This document shows positions 44,233 to 53,245 of a stretch of 64,000 nt of DNA, piece after piece. The stretch comes from Candidatus Binatia bacterium (lineage in GTDB: Bacteria; Desulfobacterota; Binatia; HRBIN30): positions 331,454 through 395,453 of the forward strand of contig CALAMI010000010.1 in assembly GCA_937925685.1 (NCBI GenBank), given 5' to 3'. The notes under the pieces were generated by a model. That model saw only the letters and a list, made by a program, of their open reading frames with translations. It was not told the DNA's origin and did not search any database. Position numbers and translations under genes: made by a program. Position 1 is the stretch's first letter; the number at the start of each line of letters is the position of its first letter.

Positions 44233-46683
44233 CTACCCCTGCGTCGGCGGTTCCCCTGCGAGAGTCTCCTCTGCCCTTTGCTTCCGCTTGCGGCTGCCTG
44301 TTGACCTCTTATCCGCCCCGCCGGAGCCCTTCGTGGAAGCGGCCCTTCCCTTTTGCCGGGTCGCTTCTCCGCTTCGATTCACCCTCGATCCTCGACCCGG
44401 AGTTTTCGACGCCTTCCTAGAAAGGCGGCTTCGCTTTTCGCTGCCCTCCGCTTGCTCCGCACGCCCTCGACGGGAGCCGCTAGAAGCCGTTTTTCGCGTT
44501 CGCCGAGGCGATCGGGTTTTCAGCTCTCCACCTCTGCCTTCGTGCTCTACCGACTCCGGCGCGGTATTACCGATCACTCCCTCGTTAAGCACATCATGAG
44601 CTTCGGGGCTCGGTTCCGTTGGAGAAACAGAATGAGGTCTGCCCGTATCAGGCTCGATCTCTGCGGTCTGGGTTTGGCCAACCTCGATTTTCGCAGGGCC
44701 CGATCCCTCCAACTCGGGCTCTTCCATCACAACGCCAACCGAAGCGGCCACTCCCTCGTTGGAGGCTAGATCCAAGGCCTCGAATGCTTCTTTTCCCGCG
44801 CTCGCCTCCAGCTGATCGGCAGGCGATTCGCCCAGCCGCAAGGCCCCTGGCCGCTCATCGTGCTCACCCGCGTCGATGCTCGTTCCAGAGACCTGCGCCG
44901 CAAGCGCGCTCAACGCTTCCTGAAGCGCAGCTGCAGCAAGACGCCCCTTTCCACGCTTGCGTCCCCGCCGCCGTCTTCTCTTTGCCTGTTTGCCCGGATC
45001 GGCGGCACCGGTGCCCTCTGCCACGGCCTGTCCGTTCGCACCTCCTCCATCCCCCGGTGCAGCAGGGGGCGGCATTTCGATCGCCGCAAACTTTACCTCA
45101 TTGCTCAGCACCGCCCCTTCGACTCGCTGATGGCCGGACTCAACCGCAACTCCTCCCGCGCGCAGCATGGGCGACGTCTCTGCCGAAGGGAGTTCGCGAC
45201 GAGGCTTCACCTCGATCTCGCATTGGTGAGGCATAAGGTCGCTCTTCGGAACTACCACGATCTTCGTGCTGTAACGGCGCTCGAGCTGCGCCAAATCCTC
45301 CCGCTTCTGATTCAGCAAATACATCGCGACCTCAGGGGGTAAGGCGACGCGAGCCGAACCGACGTCTCCTTGCGCCACTCGATTATGCACCTTGCGAAGG
45401 GCCACCAGCGCGGCAGACTCCGTGGTTCGCACCAAGCCATAGCCGTCGCACATGGGACAACTCACGTAAGTCGTGGCGGTTGCGGCTGGCCGCAGGCGTT
45501 GCCGTGAGACCTCCAAGAGCCCAAAGTGAGAAATGCGCCCAACCTCGTGCCGCGCTTTGTCTTCAAACATCGCAGTGCGTAAGGCCTTCTCGACCTCGGT
45601 AATGTGTTGGGGATTACGCATATCGATAAAGTCGATGACGATGAGGCCCCCGAGGTCGCGTAGTCGCAGTTGCCGAGCAATTTCCACCGCCGCCTCCAGG
45701 TTTGTTTGGAACGCGGTTTCCTCTTGGTTTGCCCCTCGGATGGATCGCCCGGAGTTGACGTCGATCGCCGTCAGTGCCTCTGTCCCGTCGATCACGATGT
45801 AGCCGCCAGACCTTAGCGGCACCCGCCGCTTAAAAATCGACTCGATTTGCGCCTCGATGTCGAAGAAAGAAAAAATGGGCTTGTCGCCCTGGTACAAGCG
45901 TAACGCCCCTTCCTTCTCCGGCATCACGTCGCGCAAAAACTGCCGAGCCCGTTCGAAGACTTCTTCATTGTCCACGTAAATCTCATCGATGTCAGGGGTG
46001 AAATAGTCGCGTATGTTCCGCAGTACGAGATCATGCTCCCGGTAAACCAGCGCCGGAGCACGCTTCTGCGCTGCCGCTTGCTGGATGCTTTCCCAAAGAC
46101 GGAGCAAGTACGTCAGATCTCGCTGGAGGTCCGACAGCCCCGGATCAAAGCTGACCACTGTGCGAACGATGATCCCGAAACCTTGAGGGGGGTGGAGTTT
46201 TTCGATCAGCTCGCGCACCCGCACCCGATCGGCTCCCTCGATCCGACGAGAAATTCCTGCATCGTCTGATCCTGGCAGCAGCACGAGAAATCGGCCAGGC
46301 AGCGAGTAAAAGGTAGAAAGCGTGGGAGGTTTACTTCCAAACTGTTCTTTGATGATCTGCACCAAAATCTCGTCCCCCGGCTTCAACAGGTCTTGGATCC
46401 GCGGTCGGCGCTTTTCCCCGTTCGTCGCCGGGCGCACGGGTTGCGGTAAATGGCGGAAACAAACCTCGTCCAAAGGCAAGAAAGCATTTCGCTCCGCACC
46501 AATGTCCACAAATGCCGCTTCCAAGCCGGGCTGTACCCGCTGCACGATTCCTTTGTAAATGTTGCCTTTCAGATGCTCCCGGTTGCACGATTCGATTTCG
46601 AACGACACCAGTGTCCCGTCTGCCACAATCGCCACACGGCTTTCCTCCGCGTGGGTGACGTTAATCAGCATAACTTTGGCCAT
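44233..46683 (-). CDS. rne: Ribonuclease E/G
   Basis: This endoribonuclease starts mRNA decay and processes rRNA and tRNA. From ATG 46683 it has 816 residues: an S1 RNA-binding domain (about 35-125), the 5'-sensor and DNase I-like catalytic region with metal-binding D308 (AIDVNSGR) and D351 (VIDFIDM), and the zinc-link CPMC at 409-412 that joins subunits. After about residue 480 comes a 330-residue disordered, charged tail with a basic RRRRRGRKRGKGR patch. This is similar in layout to the degradosome scaffold of RNase E rather than the short RNase G. The in-frame extension upstream to 46743 is unlikely. Confidence 0.93.
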   Translation of the reverse strand: MAKVMLINVTHAEESRVAIVADGTLVSFEIESCNREHLKGNIYKGIVQRVQPGLEAAFVDIGAERNAFLPLDEVCFRHLPQPVRPATNGEKRRPRIQDLLKPGDEILVQIIKEQFGSKPPTLSTFYSLPGRFLVLLPGSDDAGISRRIEGADRVRVRELIEKLHPPQGFGIIVRTVVSFDPGLSDLQRDLTYLLRLWESIQQAAAQKRAPALVYREHDLVLRNIRDYFTPDIDEIYVDNEEVFERARQFLRDVMPEKEGALRLYQGDKPIFSFFDIEAQIESIFKRRVPLRSGGYIVIDGTEALTAIDVNSGRSIRGANQEETAFQTNLEAAVEIARQLRLRDLGGLIVIDFIDMRNPQHITEVEKALRTAMFEDKARHEVGRISHFGLLEVSRQRLRPAATATTYVSCPMCDGYGLVRTTESAALVALRKVHNRVAQGDVGSARVALPPEVAMYLLNQKREDLAQLERRYSTKIVVVPKSDLMPHQCEIEVKPRRELPSAETSPMLRAGGVAVESGHQRVEGAVLSNEVKFAAIEMPPPAAPGDGGGANGQAVAEGTGAADPGKQAKRRRRRGRKRGKGRLAAAALQEALSALAAQVSGTSIDAGEHDERPGALRLGESPADQLEASAGKEAFEALDLASNEGVAASVGVVMEEPELEGSGPAKIEVGQTQTAEIEPDTGRPHSVSPTEPSPEAHDVLNEGVIGNTAPESVEHEGRGGELKTRSPRRTRKTASSGSRRGRAEQAEGSEKRSRLSRKASKTPGRGSRVNRSGEATRQKGRAASTKGSGGADKRSTGSRKRKQRAEETLAGEPPTQG

Positions 46684-47179
46684 GAAAAATCTCGTTCCTC
46701 CTACTGACTGAACAACAAACTGCGGAAAAAGCTCTGACCGCACCTAAGCGTAGCGCTGACCAAGCCCGTACAAAACTCCGTTCTGGCCCCCACTCGCTTT
46801 GTAAGCTAGCCGGACCGCGTCACCCTTCGGGGTCGAGCTTCTGCGTTAGCCAATTCCGACCACCCTGGTTCCCCTTTCCGATGCCTTTCCCCGCAACAAT
46901 CAATTCCCACGCTTAACCCTCGCCACTTGGAGCACGCAAATGATGAGCGCCCTACCTCCGCGTGATGTTCGACTCGGAGCCGAGTCGAACCCGGGCACCG
47001 CATTCTTGGCCCGCGCCACATTTCAGTCTCTACACTCAATATCGTCTCCCGTACCTACCTTCAACGATCAATCTTCCCCCTCGAACTTCATGGGAACACC
47101 GTGATCTCTGCCAGGGAAGCGGAGGTCTACCGCAGCCGCGTTGCTACGCAGTGGCCCTTTCGATTAGGTTTGCGCAAGA
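46684..47179. other. Intergenic region between divergent rne and metF
   Basis: About 500 bases with no supported gene. A long leader is expected for RNase E genes, which often regulate their own mRNA. I looked for SAM and SAH riboswitch landmarks before metF and did not find them. Confidence 0.4.
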
Positions 47180-48052
47180 ATGCGAATTTGCCAGCTGCTA
47201 AAAGAAACCGCGCCCTTTTTCTCCTTCGAGTTCTTCCCACCGAAAACCCCACAGGGCGAAGAGGCCTTGTTTCGAACGATCGAAGCCTTACGACCACTGA
47301 AACCAGCGTTTGTCTCGGTTACCTACGGTGCCGGAGGTAGCACGCGCGAAAAAACGCTCGACTGGGTGGCGCGGATCAAGCACGAAATGGGAATCGAAGC
47401 GATGGCCCACCTCACCTGTGTCGGTGCCGATCGCGACGAGATCCGACTCATCCTGCAACGGATTGCCGCACTCGGCATCGAAAACGTCCTCGCGCTCCGT
47501 GGCGATCCACCACGTGACCAGCCCACCTTCCCGGTGCCGCGAAACGGATTCGCTCACGCATCGGAGCTCATTCGCTTCATACGACAGGAAGGCTTTCGCT
47601 TTTGTCTTGGGGGAGCGGCATACCCCGAAGGACACATTGAATCTCCGAGCCTCGAGGCCGACTTGTTCTACTTGCGAGAAAAGGTAACTGCGGGCGTAAA
47701 TTTCCTGATCACTCAATTGTTCTTCGACAACCGGCTGTTTTTCCGGTTTCTTGAGAGGGCACGCGCGATCGGCATCGACGTTCCGATCATCCCCGGCATC
47801 ATGCCAATTACCAACGTCAACCAAATCGAACGCTTCACCCAGTTATGTGGCGCCACCATTCCGGAGCCGCTGCGTAAGGAACTCGATGCGTTACGCGGTG
47901 ACGATGCGGCGATTCGTGATCTCGGCATTCGATACGCGATTACGCAGTGCCAAGAGCTTCTGGAACGAGGCGTTCCCGGAATCCACTTCTATACCTTGAA
48001 TCAATCGCCCGCGACCCGCGCGGTCGTTCAACGCTTGCGAGGGAGATGCTAG
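47180..48052 (+). CDS. metF: Methylenetetrahydrofolate reductase
   Basis: MetF reduces 5,10-methylene-THF to 5-methyl-THF for methionine synthesis. The 290-residue protein has FSFEFFPPKTPQGEEAL near the start, SVTYGAGGSTREKTL, HLTCVGADRDEI, NVLALRGDPP, and QLFFDNRLFFRFLERARAIGIDVPIIPGIMPI, all classic MetF blocks for FAD and folate binding. Length is normal. The ATG lacks a strong ribosome binding site. The gene stands alone, upstream of a small peptide gene and TolC. Together with hom, thrC and metB it gives a methionine/threonine theme to this half of the window. Confidence 0.94.
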   Translation: MRICQLLKETAPFFSFEFFPPKTPQGEEALFRTIEALRPLKPAFVSVTYGAGGSTREKTLDWVARIKHEMGIEAMAHLTCVGADRDEIRLILQRIAALGIENVLALRGDPPRDQPTFPVPRNGFAHASELIRFIRQEGFRFCLGGAAYPEGHIESPSLEADLFYLREKVTAGVNFLITQLFFDNRLFFRFLERARAIGIDVPIIPGIMPITNVNQIERFTQLCGATIPEPLRKELDALRGDDAAIRDLGIRYAITQCQELLERGVPGIHFYTLNQSPATRAVVQRLRGRC

Positions 48053-48082
48053 GCAGTGCCCACCATTATCACCTACACACCT

Positions 48083-48493
48083 CTAGGGTCTCCGAGACGT
48101 GACCGGGTCAAGGGCCCTGGCCGTGTCGTTACTCACCGTTGCCAAGGCGTCGATGGCGTCCCTCATCGGCAGAGATTTCCACTTGGCAGCGTACGTGGTG
48201 TGCTCTACCTCGACGCGCTGTGCCTGCACTGCGGGGCCCACCTTGTTTGGGTCGACGATGCGGACTTCGGTCCAGTTGCCGGACCTGAGCCGGGAACCAC
48301 CCTCCAAAACTCTGCTGGCGGCTCGACTGCTCACCCAATCAAGGGGTAAAGGGGTCGGGAAAAAAATGCTGTCCGCGGTGCATTGTTCTTGACAAAGCTG
48401 CAAGAAATCAGGTAACAGCTTCACCACGTTGCAGGACAAAGCTTTCAAGTACGGCCATAGAGAAAAAGGGGAGGGAGTGATGCGAATTGGCAA
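48083..48493 (-). CDS. Small hypothetical protein, start uncertain
   Basis: The frame ending at TAG 48083 has strongly coding-like codon choice over its last 75 codons, with GC-rich third positions. It reads GSRLRSGNWTEVRIVDPNKV then GPAVQAQRVEVEHTTYAAKW. I do not recognise the family. The longest version starts at 48493, inside the ribosome binding region of the HKP-repeat gene on the other strand, so a shorter start (GTG 48424 or 48334) is more likely; none has a clear ribosome binding site. It may also be the remains of a longer gene. Confidence 0.4.
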   Translation of the reverse strand: MPIRITPSPFSLWPYLKALSCNVVKLLPDFLQLCQEQCTADSIFFPTPLPLDWVSSRAASRVLEGGSRLRSGNWTEVRIVDPNKVGPAVQAQRVEVEHTTYAAKWKSLPMRDAIDALATVSNDTARALDPVTSRRP

Positions 48494-48704
48494 ACGACGG
48501 TGGTTAGCGAGTATCAGCGGTATGGTTACAACCGCAGCAGCCGTGGCTTTTCTGGCACTTCCCGCGCTGGCTCAGCACAAGCCCCACAAACCGCATAAGC
48601 CCCACAAACCTCATGTCCAGCCAGAACGCCCGGAAAAGCCAGTGCGCCCGCCAACAGTACTGCGTCCCCACAAGCCACATAAGCCGCACAAACCCCACAA
48701 GTAA
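48480..48704 (+). CDS. Small secreted His-Lys-Pro repeat peptide
   Basis: This 74-residue peptide is unlike any family I know. It has a twin-basic leader and hydrophobic core (MRIGKRRWLASISGMVTTAA ... ALPALAQ) that forms a signal peptide of about 32 residues. The mature part is QHKPHKPHKPHKPHVQ, a short QPERPEKPVRPPTVLRP bridge, and HKPHKPHKPHK at the C-terminus. That is about seven HKP units in 42 residues. Such a chain is extended and could bind Zn, Cu or Ni through histidines, or polyanions through lysines. GGGGAGGGAGTG before ATG 48480 is a good ribosome binding site, and a strong terminator follows 35 bases after the stop. A self-contained, real gene is therefore likely. Confidence 0.78.
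   Translation: MRIGKRRWLASISGMVTTAAAVAFLALPALAQHKPHKPHKPHKPHVQPERPEKPVRPPTVLRPHKPHKPHKPHK
48576..48701 (+). repeat. Nine-base coding repeats (HKP units)
   Basis: Two blocks of 9-base units (CACAAGCCC, CACAAACCG, CATAAGCCC and variants) encode HKP. Synonymous differences between units show selection on the protein rather than recent slippage. Confidence 0.85.
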
Positions 48705-48738
48705 AAATCATCCGAGCGGTTTTCCTTTGGTCATATCG

Positions 48739-48769
48739 AGCGCGCGGCGGCAACGCCGCGCGCTTTTTT
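48739..48769 (+). terminator. Rho-independent terminator after the HKP peptide gene
   Basis: An 11-base-pair stem (AGCGCGCGGCG/CGCCGCGCGCT) with a GCAA tetraloop is followed by a run of six Ts. It is the best intrinsic terminator in the window. Confidence 0.92.
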
Positions 48770-48839
48770 GTTGCCGTTATTCTTCCCGCCTTTCCCTCGA
48801 CTGGCACGTTGGGTAGGTAGCGCGCACAAGGAAACTCCC

Positions 48840-50138
48840 ATGCTCATCGTTCGCACCATCGCCTGCCTTCTTGGCGTTGTCGTTACGTTGGCGACCACCT
48901 CGTCCGAAGTTGCCGCGCAGCCCTTGCGCTTGACACTGGAGGCAGCCGTGGAGAGGGCCCTGCAGGCAAATTCCGACCTGCTCGCCGACGCGCAACAGGT
49001 CGCCATCGCTGAAGCCTCGCTCCAACGCTCCTCTACTCGCTTCCCGAGCAATCCTTACCTAAGCTTGGGCGCATCTCGTCGCGCAGAAACGGGTGGCCGC
49101 CCAAACGTTTTCGTTTTCTTGTCTCAAGAGGTGGAAATTGCCGGCCAGCGCAGCTTGCGGATGCGCGCAGCGGAACACAATCTACAACAAGAAAGTTGGA
49201 ATCTGGCGCAAAAGCGCCTCTCCCTGGTGGCCGACGTCAAAAGCGCTTTTACAAAAGTCCTTACCAAGCAACGGCGCGTGGAAATCGTTCGTCGGCAGCT
49301 CGAGGAGGCGCAACAACTCCTCAAGATCATAACCGTGGATCGGGCAACGCTGACGGAGAAAATTGAACAGAACAACGCTGCTCTGCAAGCCGCCCGATTC
49401 GAGCGCGACCTGTGGTCGACCGAAGAGGAACGGGATGCCGAAGTTGACAACCTTCGGCGGCTGCTGCAACTGGACTTCGAAACGCAATTGGAACTCACCG
49501 GCACGGTCGCCGAGGAAATTCGCCTGCTGCCGGCACCTTCCGTACTTGTCGAACAGGCCAAAGCACAGCGTGCCGACGTTCAAGCCTTCCGACAAGCCCT
49601 TGCTGCCGCCGAAGCGCAACTCGAGGTTCACCGGCGGGAACGGATCCCCAACCTAACTTTCTCGGCCTCTTACTCCCGCTTTGACAGCAGTGATTTTGGT
49701 GGCGGAGACATCGGTGTTGCATTACCTCTGTTTCAAACGAAAGACGCTGATATCCAGGAAGGCATCGCTCAGCGCGAGCGCATTGTACTCCAGCTTCGAG
49801 ACCTAGAACAGGGAATCGAGCGCGAGGTTCGCCAAGCCTACCGATCCTACCTAACAGCAGCCCGGGAATTGCAACTGTTTCGCAACCAAATTCTGCCGCT
49901 TTCAGCAGAAAACTCGACGCTACAACACCGCCTGGTTCAACGGGACGAAACAACGCGCGCCGAGTGGCTCGCACAACAACTCGACGCCCTCGACGTTCAG
50001 AAGGACTATCTCGACACCGTTGAAAAACTCAACCTTGCCCTAATCGAGCTGGAACGCGCTCTGGGCGGCCAAATTCCGGAGCTCTCGACACCAGCATCGG
50101 TCTCTTCTGCTCCCCAGTCGCAAGCACAGCCCCGTTAA
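48840..50138 (+). CDS. TolC-family outer membrane efflux protein
   Basis: The 432-residue protein has a signal peptide (to about residue 27, SEVAAQ) and then LRLTLEAAVERALQANSDLLADAQQVAIAEASL, the usual start of the first TolC repeat. Long amphipathic helices (coiled-coil like) alternate with short beta segments (YLSLGASR, NLTFSASYSRF), and the second repeat mirrors the first. It forms a trimeric outer-membrane channel for RND or ABC efflux, most like CzcC/CusC relatives that work with metal RND pumps. No pump or adaptor gene follows here. ATG 48840 has AAGGAAA just upstream. Its place after the metal-binding-like HKP peptide is suggestive only, since a terminator separates them. Confidence 0.87.
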   Translation: MLIVRTIACLLGVVVTLATTSSEVAAQPLRLTLEAAVERALQANSDLLADAQQVAIAEASLQRSSTRFPSNPYLSLGASRRAETGGRPNVFVFLSQEVEIAGQRSLRMRAAEHNLQQESWNLAQKRLSLVADVKSAFTKVLTKQRRVEIVRRQLEEAQQLLKIITVDRATLTEKIEQNNAALQAARFERDLWSTEEERDAEVDNLRRLLQLDFETQLELTGTVAEEIRLLPAPSVLVEQAKAQRADVQAFRQALAAAEAQLEVHRRERIPNLTFSASYSRFDSSDFGGGDIGVALPLFQTKDADIQEGIAQRERIVLQLRDLEQGIEREVRQAYRSYLTAARELQLFRNQILPLSAENSTLQHRLVQRDETTRAEWLAQQLDALDVQKDYLDTVEKLNLALIELERALGGQIPELSTPASVSSAPQSQAQPR

Positions 50139-50299
50139 TTCGCCCGTGGATGGCTCGTGTAAGGGGCGCCCAACCGCTACTTCCAAGAGGCTGGGGCGGC
50201 CATTCGTCTCCCCCCAACCTGAAGAGAAAAAGAGGTCGTACAGTCTCCCCTTCTCTCCCCATCCCTATCTCAGAGAAGCCCCGATGAGTCAGCGCCGTG

Positions 50300-51460
50300 C
50301 TACCTGCGCTTACCTGACCGATACCGTGTATTCCAACGGCGCACCCTCCCGAGACCCCGGAGGAAAATAAAACCCAAAACAAGGAGCCTCGCTCCGCCAC
50401 CGGCCGGCCAGACCACAATTGCGCAGCTCTCTTGAACAAACTCCCGCTGTACTCCACAAGGGCCAATCGTGAGGGGCATGCCGGCTGCCACATCGACGGG
50501 CAACGCTGGGTTAATGGCAAGCTCCGCGCTGCCCGCACGACGAATAAAGCTCGTACACGTCCGTAATTCTCCAATACGGGTAATTTTGCCCGTCAGGGGC
50601 ACGGTTTCTGGGTTTTGCACGAGAATTCGGTCAGCACCTTTGGGGGCCGCTACCGCCACCACGGCAATGTTGGGCCCGGGCGTGACAGAACTAACCGGCG
50701 ATGGCGAAGTCGGACTCGCCCCTGGGCTGATTGCCGTTCGTGTAGGAGTGCGAGTGGTCACCGCAGGTGATCCTGGCGTGCGCACGGTTGGTGTTGGAGT
50801 GGGTCGTAAGGATGTCGAGGTAGCCGTAGGAGTCAAAAACCGCGTCGGCGTGCGGGTTGGCGTGAAAGCCCGCGTGCCCGTCCGCGTGGGAGTCAGTTCA
50901 GCACATCCGAAATCGGGGGTGCGGCACACCCCAGGAGTTGTCCCGGGAGTCGGCAAATTGCAATCCGCTGACACTACGCAAGAAAAGTCGGCAAAGTCGC
51001 CACCGTCGCAGAAACGTCCCGTAGACCCACAGGTACCTCCAGGGCAATGCGCCGCGCGCAGACAGCCGAAGCCGCGGAAGTCCCCAGCAGTGCAGACCTT
51101 TTGCGTCCCCACACAAGCACTAGCGCTGCCACAGGTTCCGTCGCCGGGCGTGGTGCGGCACGGATCTCCTGCGAATGCCCCCCCTTGGCAAGTCCCCTCC
51201 GTCCCTGTGCCCACGCACGTTCCACCTGGGCAGTCACAGGGGAACCCATCGAACTGACCACCATTGCAAACCCCTTGAACCACGACACAAGCCCCGAACG
51301 AACTTGGACACGACACGAAGCAATCCGTGTCAGACTCGCAGGGAGTTCCATCCCGCGGGCCACCCGTGCAAGCGAACACACTGGTGACCTGTCCCGAGCT
51401 GACCATTGGCCAACTCAACCCCACTCCCACAAGCAGCGCCAATCTCAGTATCGTCAACAC
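50300..51460 (-). CDS. Secreted Cys-rich repeat protein with TPT linker and C-terminal hydrophobic tail
   Basis: The 386-residue protein has a signal peptide (to about 23) and then five cysteine-rich repeats of the type C-x-G-G-x-F-x-G-x-P-C followed by CPGGTC or xxDC, such as CNGGQFDGFPCDCPGGTC. A Thr/Pro/Arg linker of about 80 residues leads to a small beta domain (NIAVVAVAAPKGADRILVQN) with two cysteines. The end GGGARLLVLGFIFLRGLGRVRR is Gly-rich, hydrophobic and basic, loosely like a C-terminal sorting signal but short. The repeats are likely disulfide-bonded. It shares the linker style of the two giant surface proteins. Function unknown; surface or matrix display is inferred. Confidence 0.75.
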   Translation of the reverse strand: MLTILRLALLVGVGLSWPMVSSGQVTSVFACTGGPRDGTPCESDTDCFVSCPSSFGACVVVQGVCNGGQFDGFPCDCPGGTCVGTGTEGTCQGGAFAGDPCRTTPGDGTCGSASACVGTQKVCTAGDFRGFGCLRAAHCPGGTCGSTGRFCDGGDFADFSCVVSADCNLPTPGTTPGVCRTPDFGCAELTPTRTGTRAFTPTRTPTRFLTPTATSTSLRPTPTPTVRTPGSPAVTTRTPTRTAISPGASPTSPSPVSSVTPGPNIAVVAVAAPKGADRILVQNPETVPLTGKITRIGELRTCTSFIRRAGSAELAINPALPVDVAAGMPLTIGPCGVQREFVQESCAIVVWPAGGGARLLVLGFIFLRGLGRVRRWNTRYRSGKRR

Positions 51461-51895
51461 TCGTTTCCCTCGCTCGCGCCTTCATTGCCTCTGCGTGCAC
51501 TTTAGTCAACCGAGGATTCCGCGGCGCACTAAGATCGACTACGTACGGTGCTGGTCGCCAAAAGTCAAATGAAACTGAACACTCCACAGAGAGCGATTGA
51601 AGCAAACTCCATTTTTCGTTGGTGTTGCACCCGAAATCAACAGCAAGCCAGCCGGCGTCCTGCTACACTTCGGGTTCCCTTTCACGGGGGTCGACCAACC
51701 AGTTGCCCGCAGCTGTCAGACCGCTTTCTTCGAGCTGCTCCCACCCGGAGCTCGAATTGACTCCCAAGCCTCTGGTATGAGGAACCTCGCGTTGACACAG
51801 ATGGACCTTTTCGCAACAGCTTTAATAACGTCGCCGCAGTGGAGGAGTCGGCCTCACGGGGGAGACGACAAAAGGCCAAGGGAGCGAGCCTGGAC
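51461..51895. other. Intergenic region between divergent genes
   Basis: No supported gene or RNA. Plus-strand open frames run into the thrC start but lack family resemblance before ATG 51896. Confidence 0.4.
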
Positions 51896-53245
51896 ATGAG
51901 CGAATACAGCGCTTGGTTCGAGTGCATCAATGGTTGCCCACAACGGTTTAGCCTGTTCGAGATTATTTACCGTTGCCCATCGTGCGGGGACCTCCTCGAT
52001 GTCCAACACGACATGGAAGCCTTGGGGCGGCGTTCGGCAGCGGCCTGGATGAAACTCTTCGATGAGCGGTATCGTCGCAACGACTTCCCATACGGCTCAG
52101 GTGTTTGGGGCAAGAAGGAGTGGGTGGTCCCTTTCATCGCCAACGAGAACATCGTGTCCACTTACGAAGGTGGAACCAATCTGCTCTGGGCCGAGCGCTA
52201 CGGAAAAATGCTTGGAGTAGAGGATTTATGGGTAAAGCAATGCGGCAACTCGCATACCGGCTCGTTCAAAGACCTTGGCATGACGGTCCTCGTTTCCGTG
52301 GTGAAGCAGATGATTGCCGAGGGCCAGAATATCGCTGCAATTGCTTGCGCATCTACGGGCGATACTTCTGCTGCGCTTGCCAACTACTGCGCCGCAGCCG
52401 GGATTCCCGCGGTAGTGCTGCTTCCGCGCAACAAAGTCTCCCCGGCACAGTTAGTTCAGCCCATTGCCAACGGTGCTCTCGTCGTCAGCCTCGACACCGA
52501 TTTCGACGGCTGCATGGCTCTCGTTCAAGAGATCACCAAAGAGAAAACCGTGTACCTCGCTAATTCCATGAATAGTTTGCGCCTGGAAGGCCAGAAAACC
52601 GTTGCCATCGAACTCGTACAGCAGTTCGATTGGGAAGTGCCCGACTGGGTGGTTATTCCCGGCGGCAACCTCGGCAACGTCAGCGCACTGGGCAAGGGCT
52701 TTCTCATGATGAAAGAGCTGGGTCTCATCCAAAAACTTCCGCGAATCGCCGTCGCCCAAGCAGCGAATGCAAACCCTTTGTACCTCTCTTATTTGACAAA
52801 CTTTCGCACGTTCAAACCCGTCCAAGCGAAGAAGACGCTAGCAAGCGCGATCCAAATCGGTAATCCGGTGAGTTACAAGCGGGCCGTCAAAGTTCTCCAA
52901 CAGTTCGATGGGGTGGTAGAACAAGCCACTGAGGCGGAACTCGCCGACGAGGCGGCGCTGGCCGACCGAACGGGGATGTTCAACTGCCCCCATACCGGTG
53001 TTGCCCTGGCCGTCTTCCGCAAGCTGGTAGAGCGCAAAATTATTCGCTCGAACCAACGCGTGGTAGTGATCTCTACGGCTCATGGGCTCAAATTTTCCGA
53101 GCAAAAAACAGCCTATCATCTGGGCCAAATTCCGGATGTGCAGCCCAAATACGCGAATCATCCGTTGGAGTTACCCCCGGACGTTCGCAAAGTGATCGAC
53201 GCAATCCGGCGCTTTGCCGACAAGGTCCGCCTCATGGAGGCCTGA
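51896..53245 (+). CDS. thrC: Threonine synthase with N-terminal zinc-ribbon-like motif
   Basis: ThrC converts O-phosphohomoserine to threonine with PLP. The 449-residue protein has K125 in [13 protein letters not shown] as the PLP lysine, [33 protein letters not shown] and [15 protein letters not shown], all typical. The N-terminus holds C10, C14, C27 and C30 (FECINGC ... CPSC), a small zinc-ribbon-like extension common in this branch. ATG 51896 begins just before it. metB starts directly after the thrC stop, and the EEP gene overlaps metB, so the three form an operon. Confidence 0.92.
   Translation: MSEYSAWFECINGCPQRFSLFEIIYRCPSCGDLLDVQHDMEALGRRSAAAWMKLFDERYRRNDFPYGSGVWGKKEWVVPFIANENIVSTYEGGTNLLWAERYGKMLGVEDLWVKQCGNSHTGSFKDLGMTVLVSVVKQMIAEGQNIAAIACASTGDTSAALANYCAAAGIPAVVLLPRNKVSPAQLVQPIANGALVVSLDTDFDGCMALVQEITKEKTVYLANSMNSLRLEGQKTVAIELVQQFDWEVPDWVVIPGGNLGNVSALGKGFLMMKELGLIQKLPRIAVAQAANANPLYLSYLTNFRTFKPVQAKKTLASAIQIGNPVSYKRAVKVLQQFDGVVEQATEAELADEAALADRTGMFNCPHTGVALAVFRKLVERKIIRSNQRVVVISTAHGLKFSEQKTAYHLGQIPDVQPKYANHPLELPPDVRKVIDAIRRFADKVRLMEA

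Noticed and set aside
46684..47179. SAM or SAH riboswitch before metF
   Set aside because: None of the conserved core sequences could be found.
48576..48701. Regular short direct repeats that could suggest a CRISPR array
   Set aside because: Units are 9 bases, contiguous, in frame and without spacers; they encode HKP. No cas genes are present.
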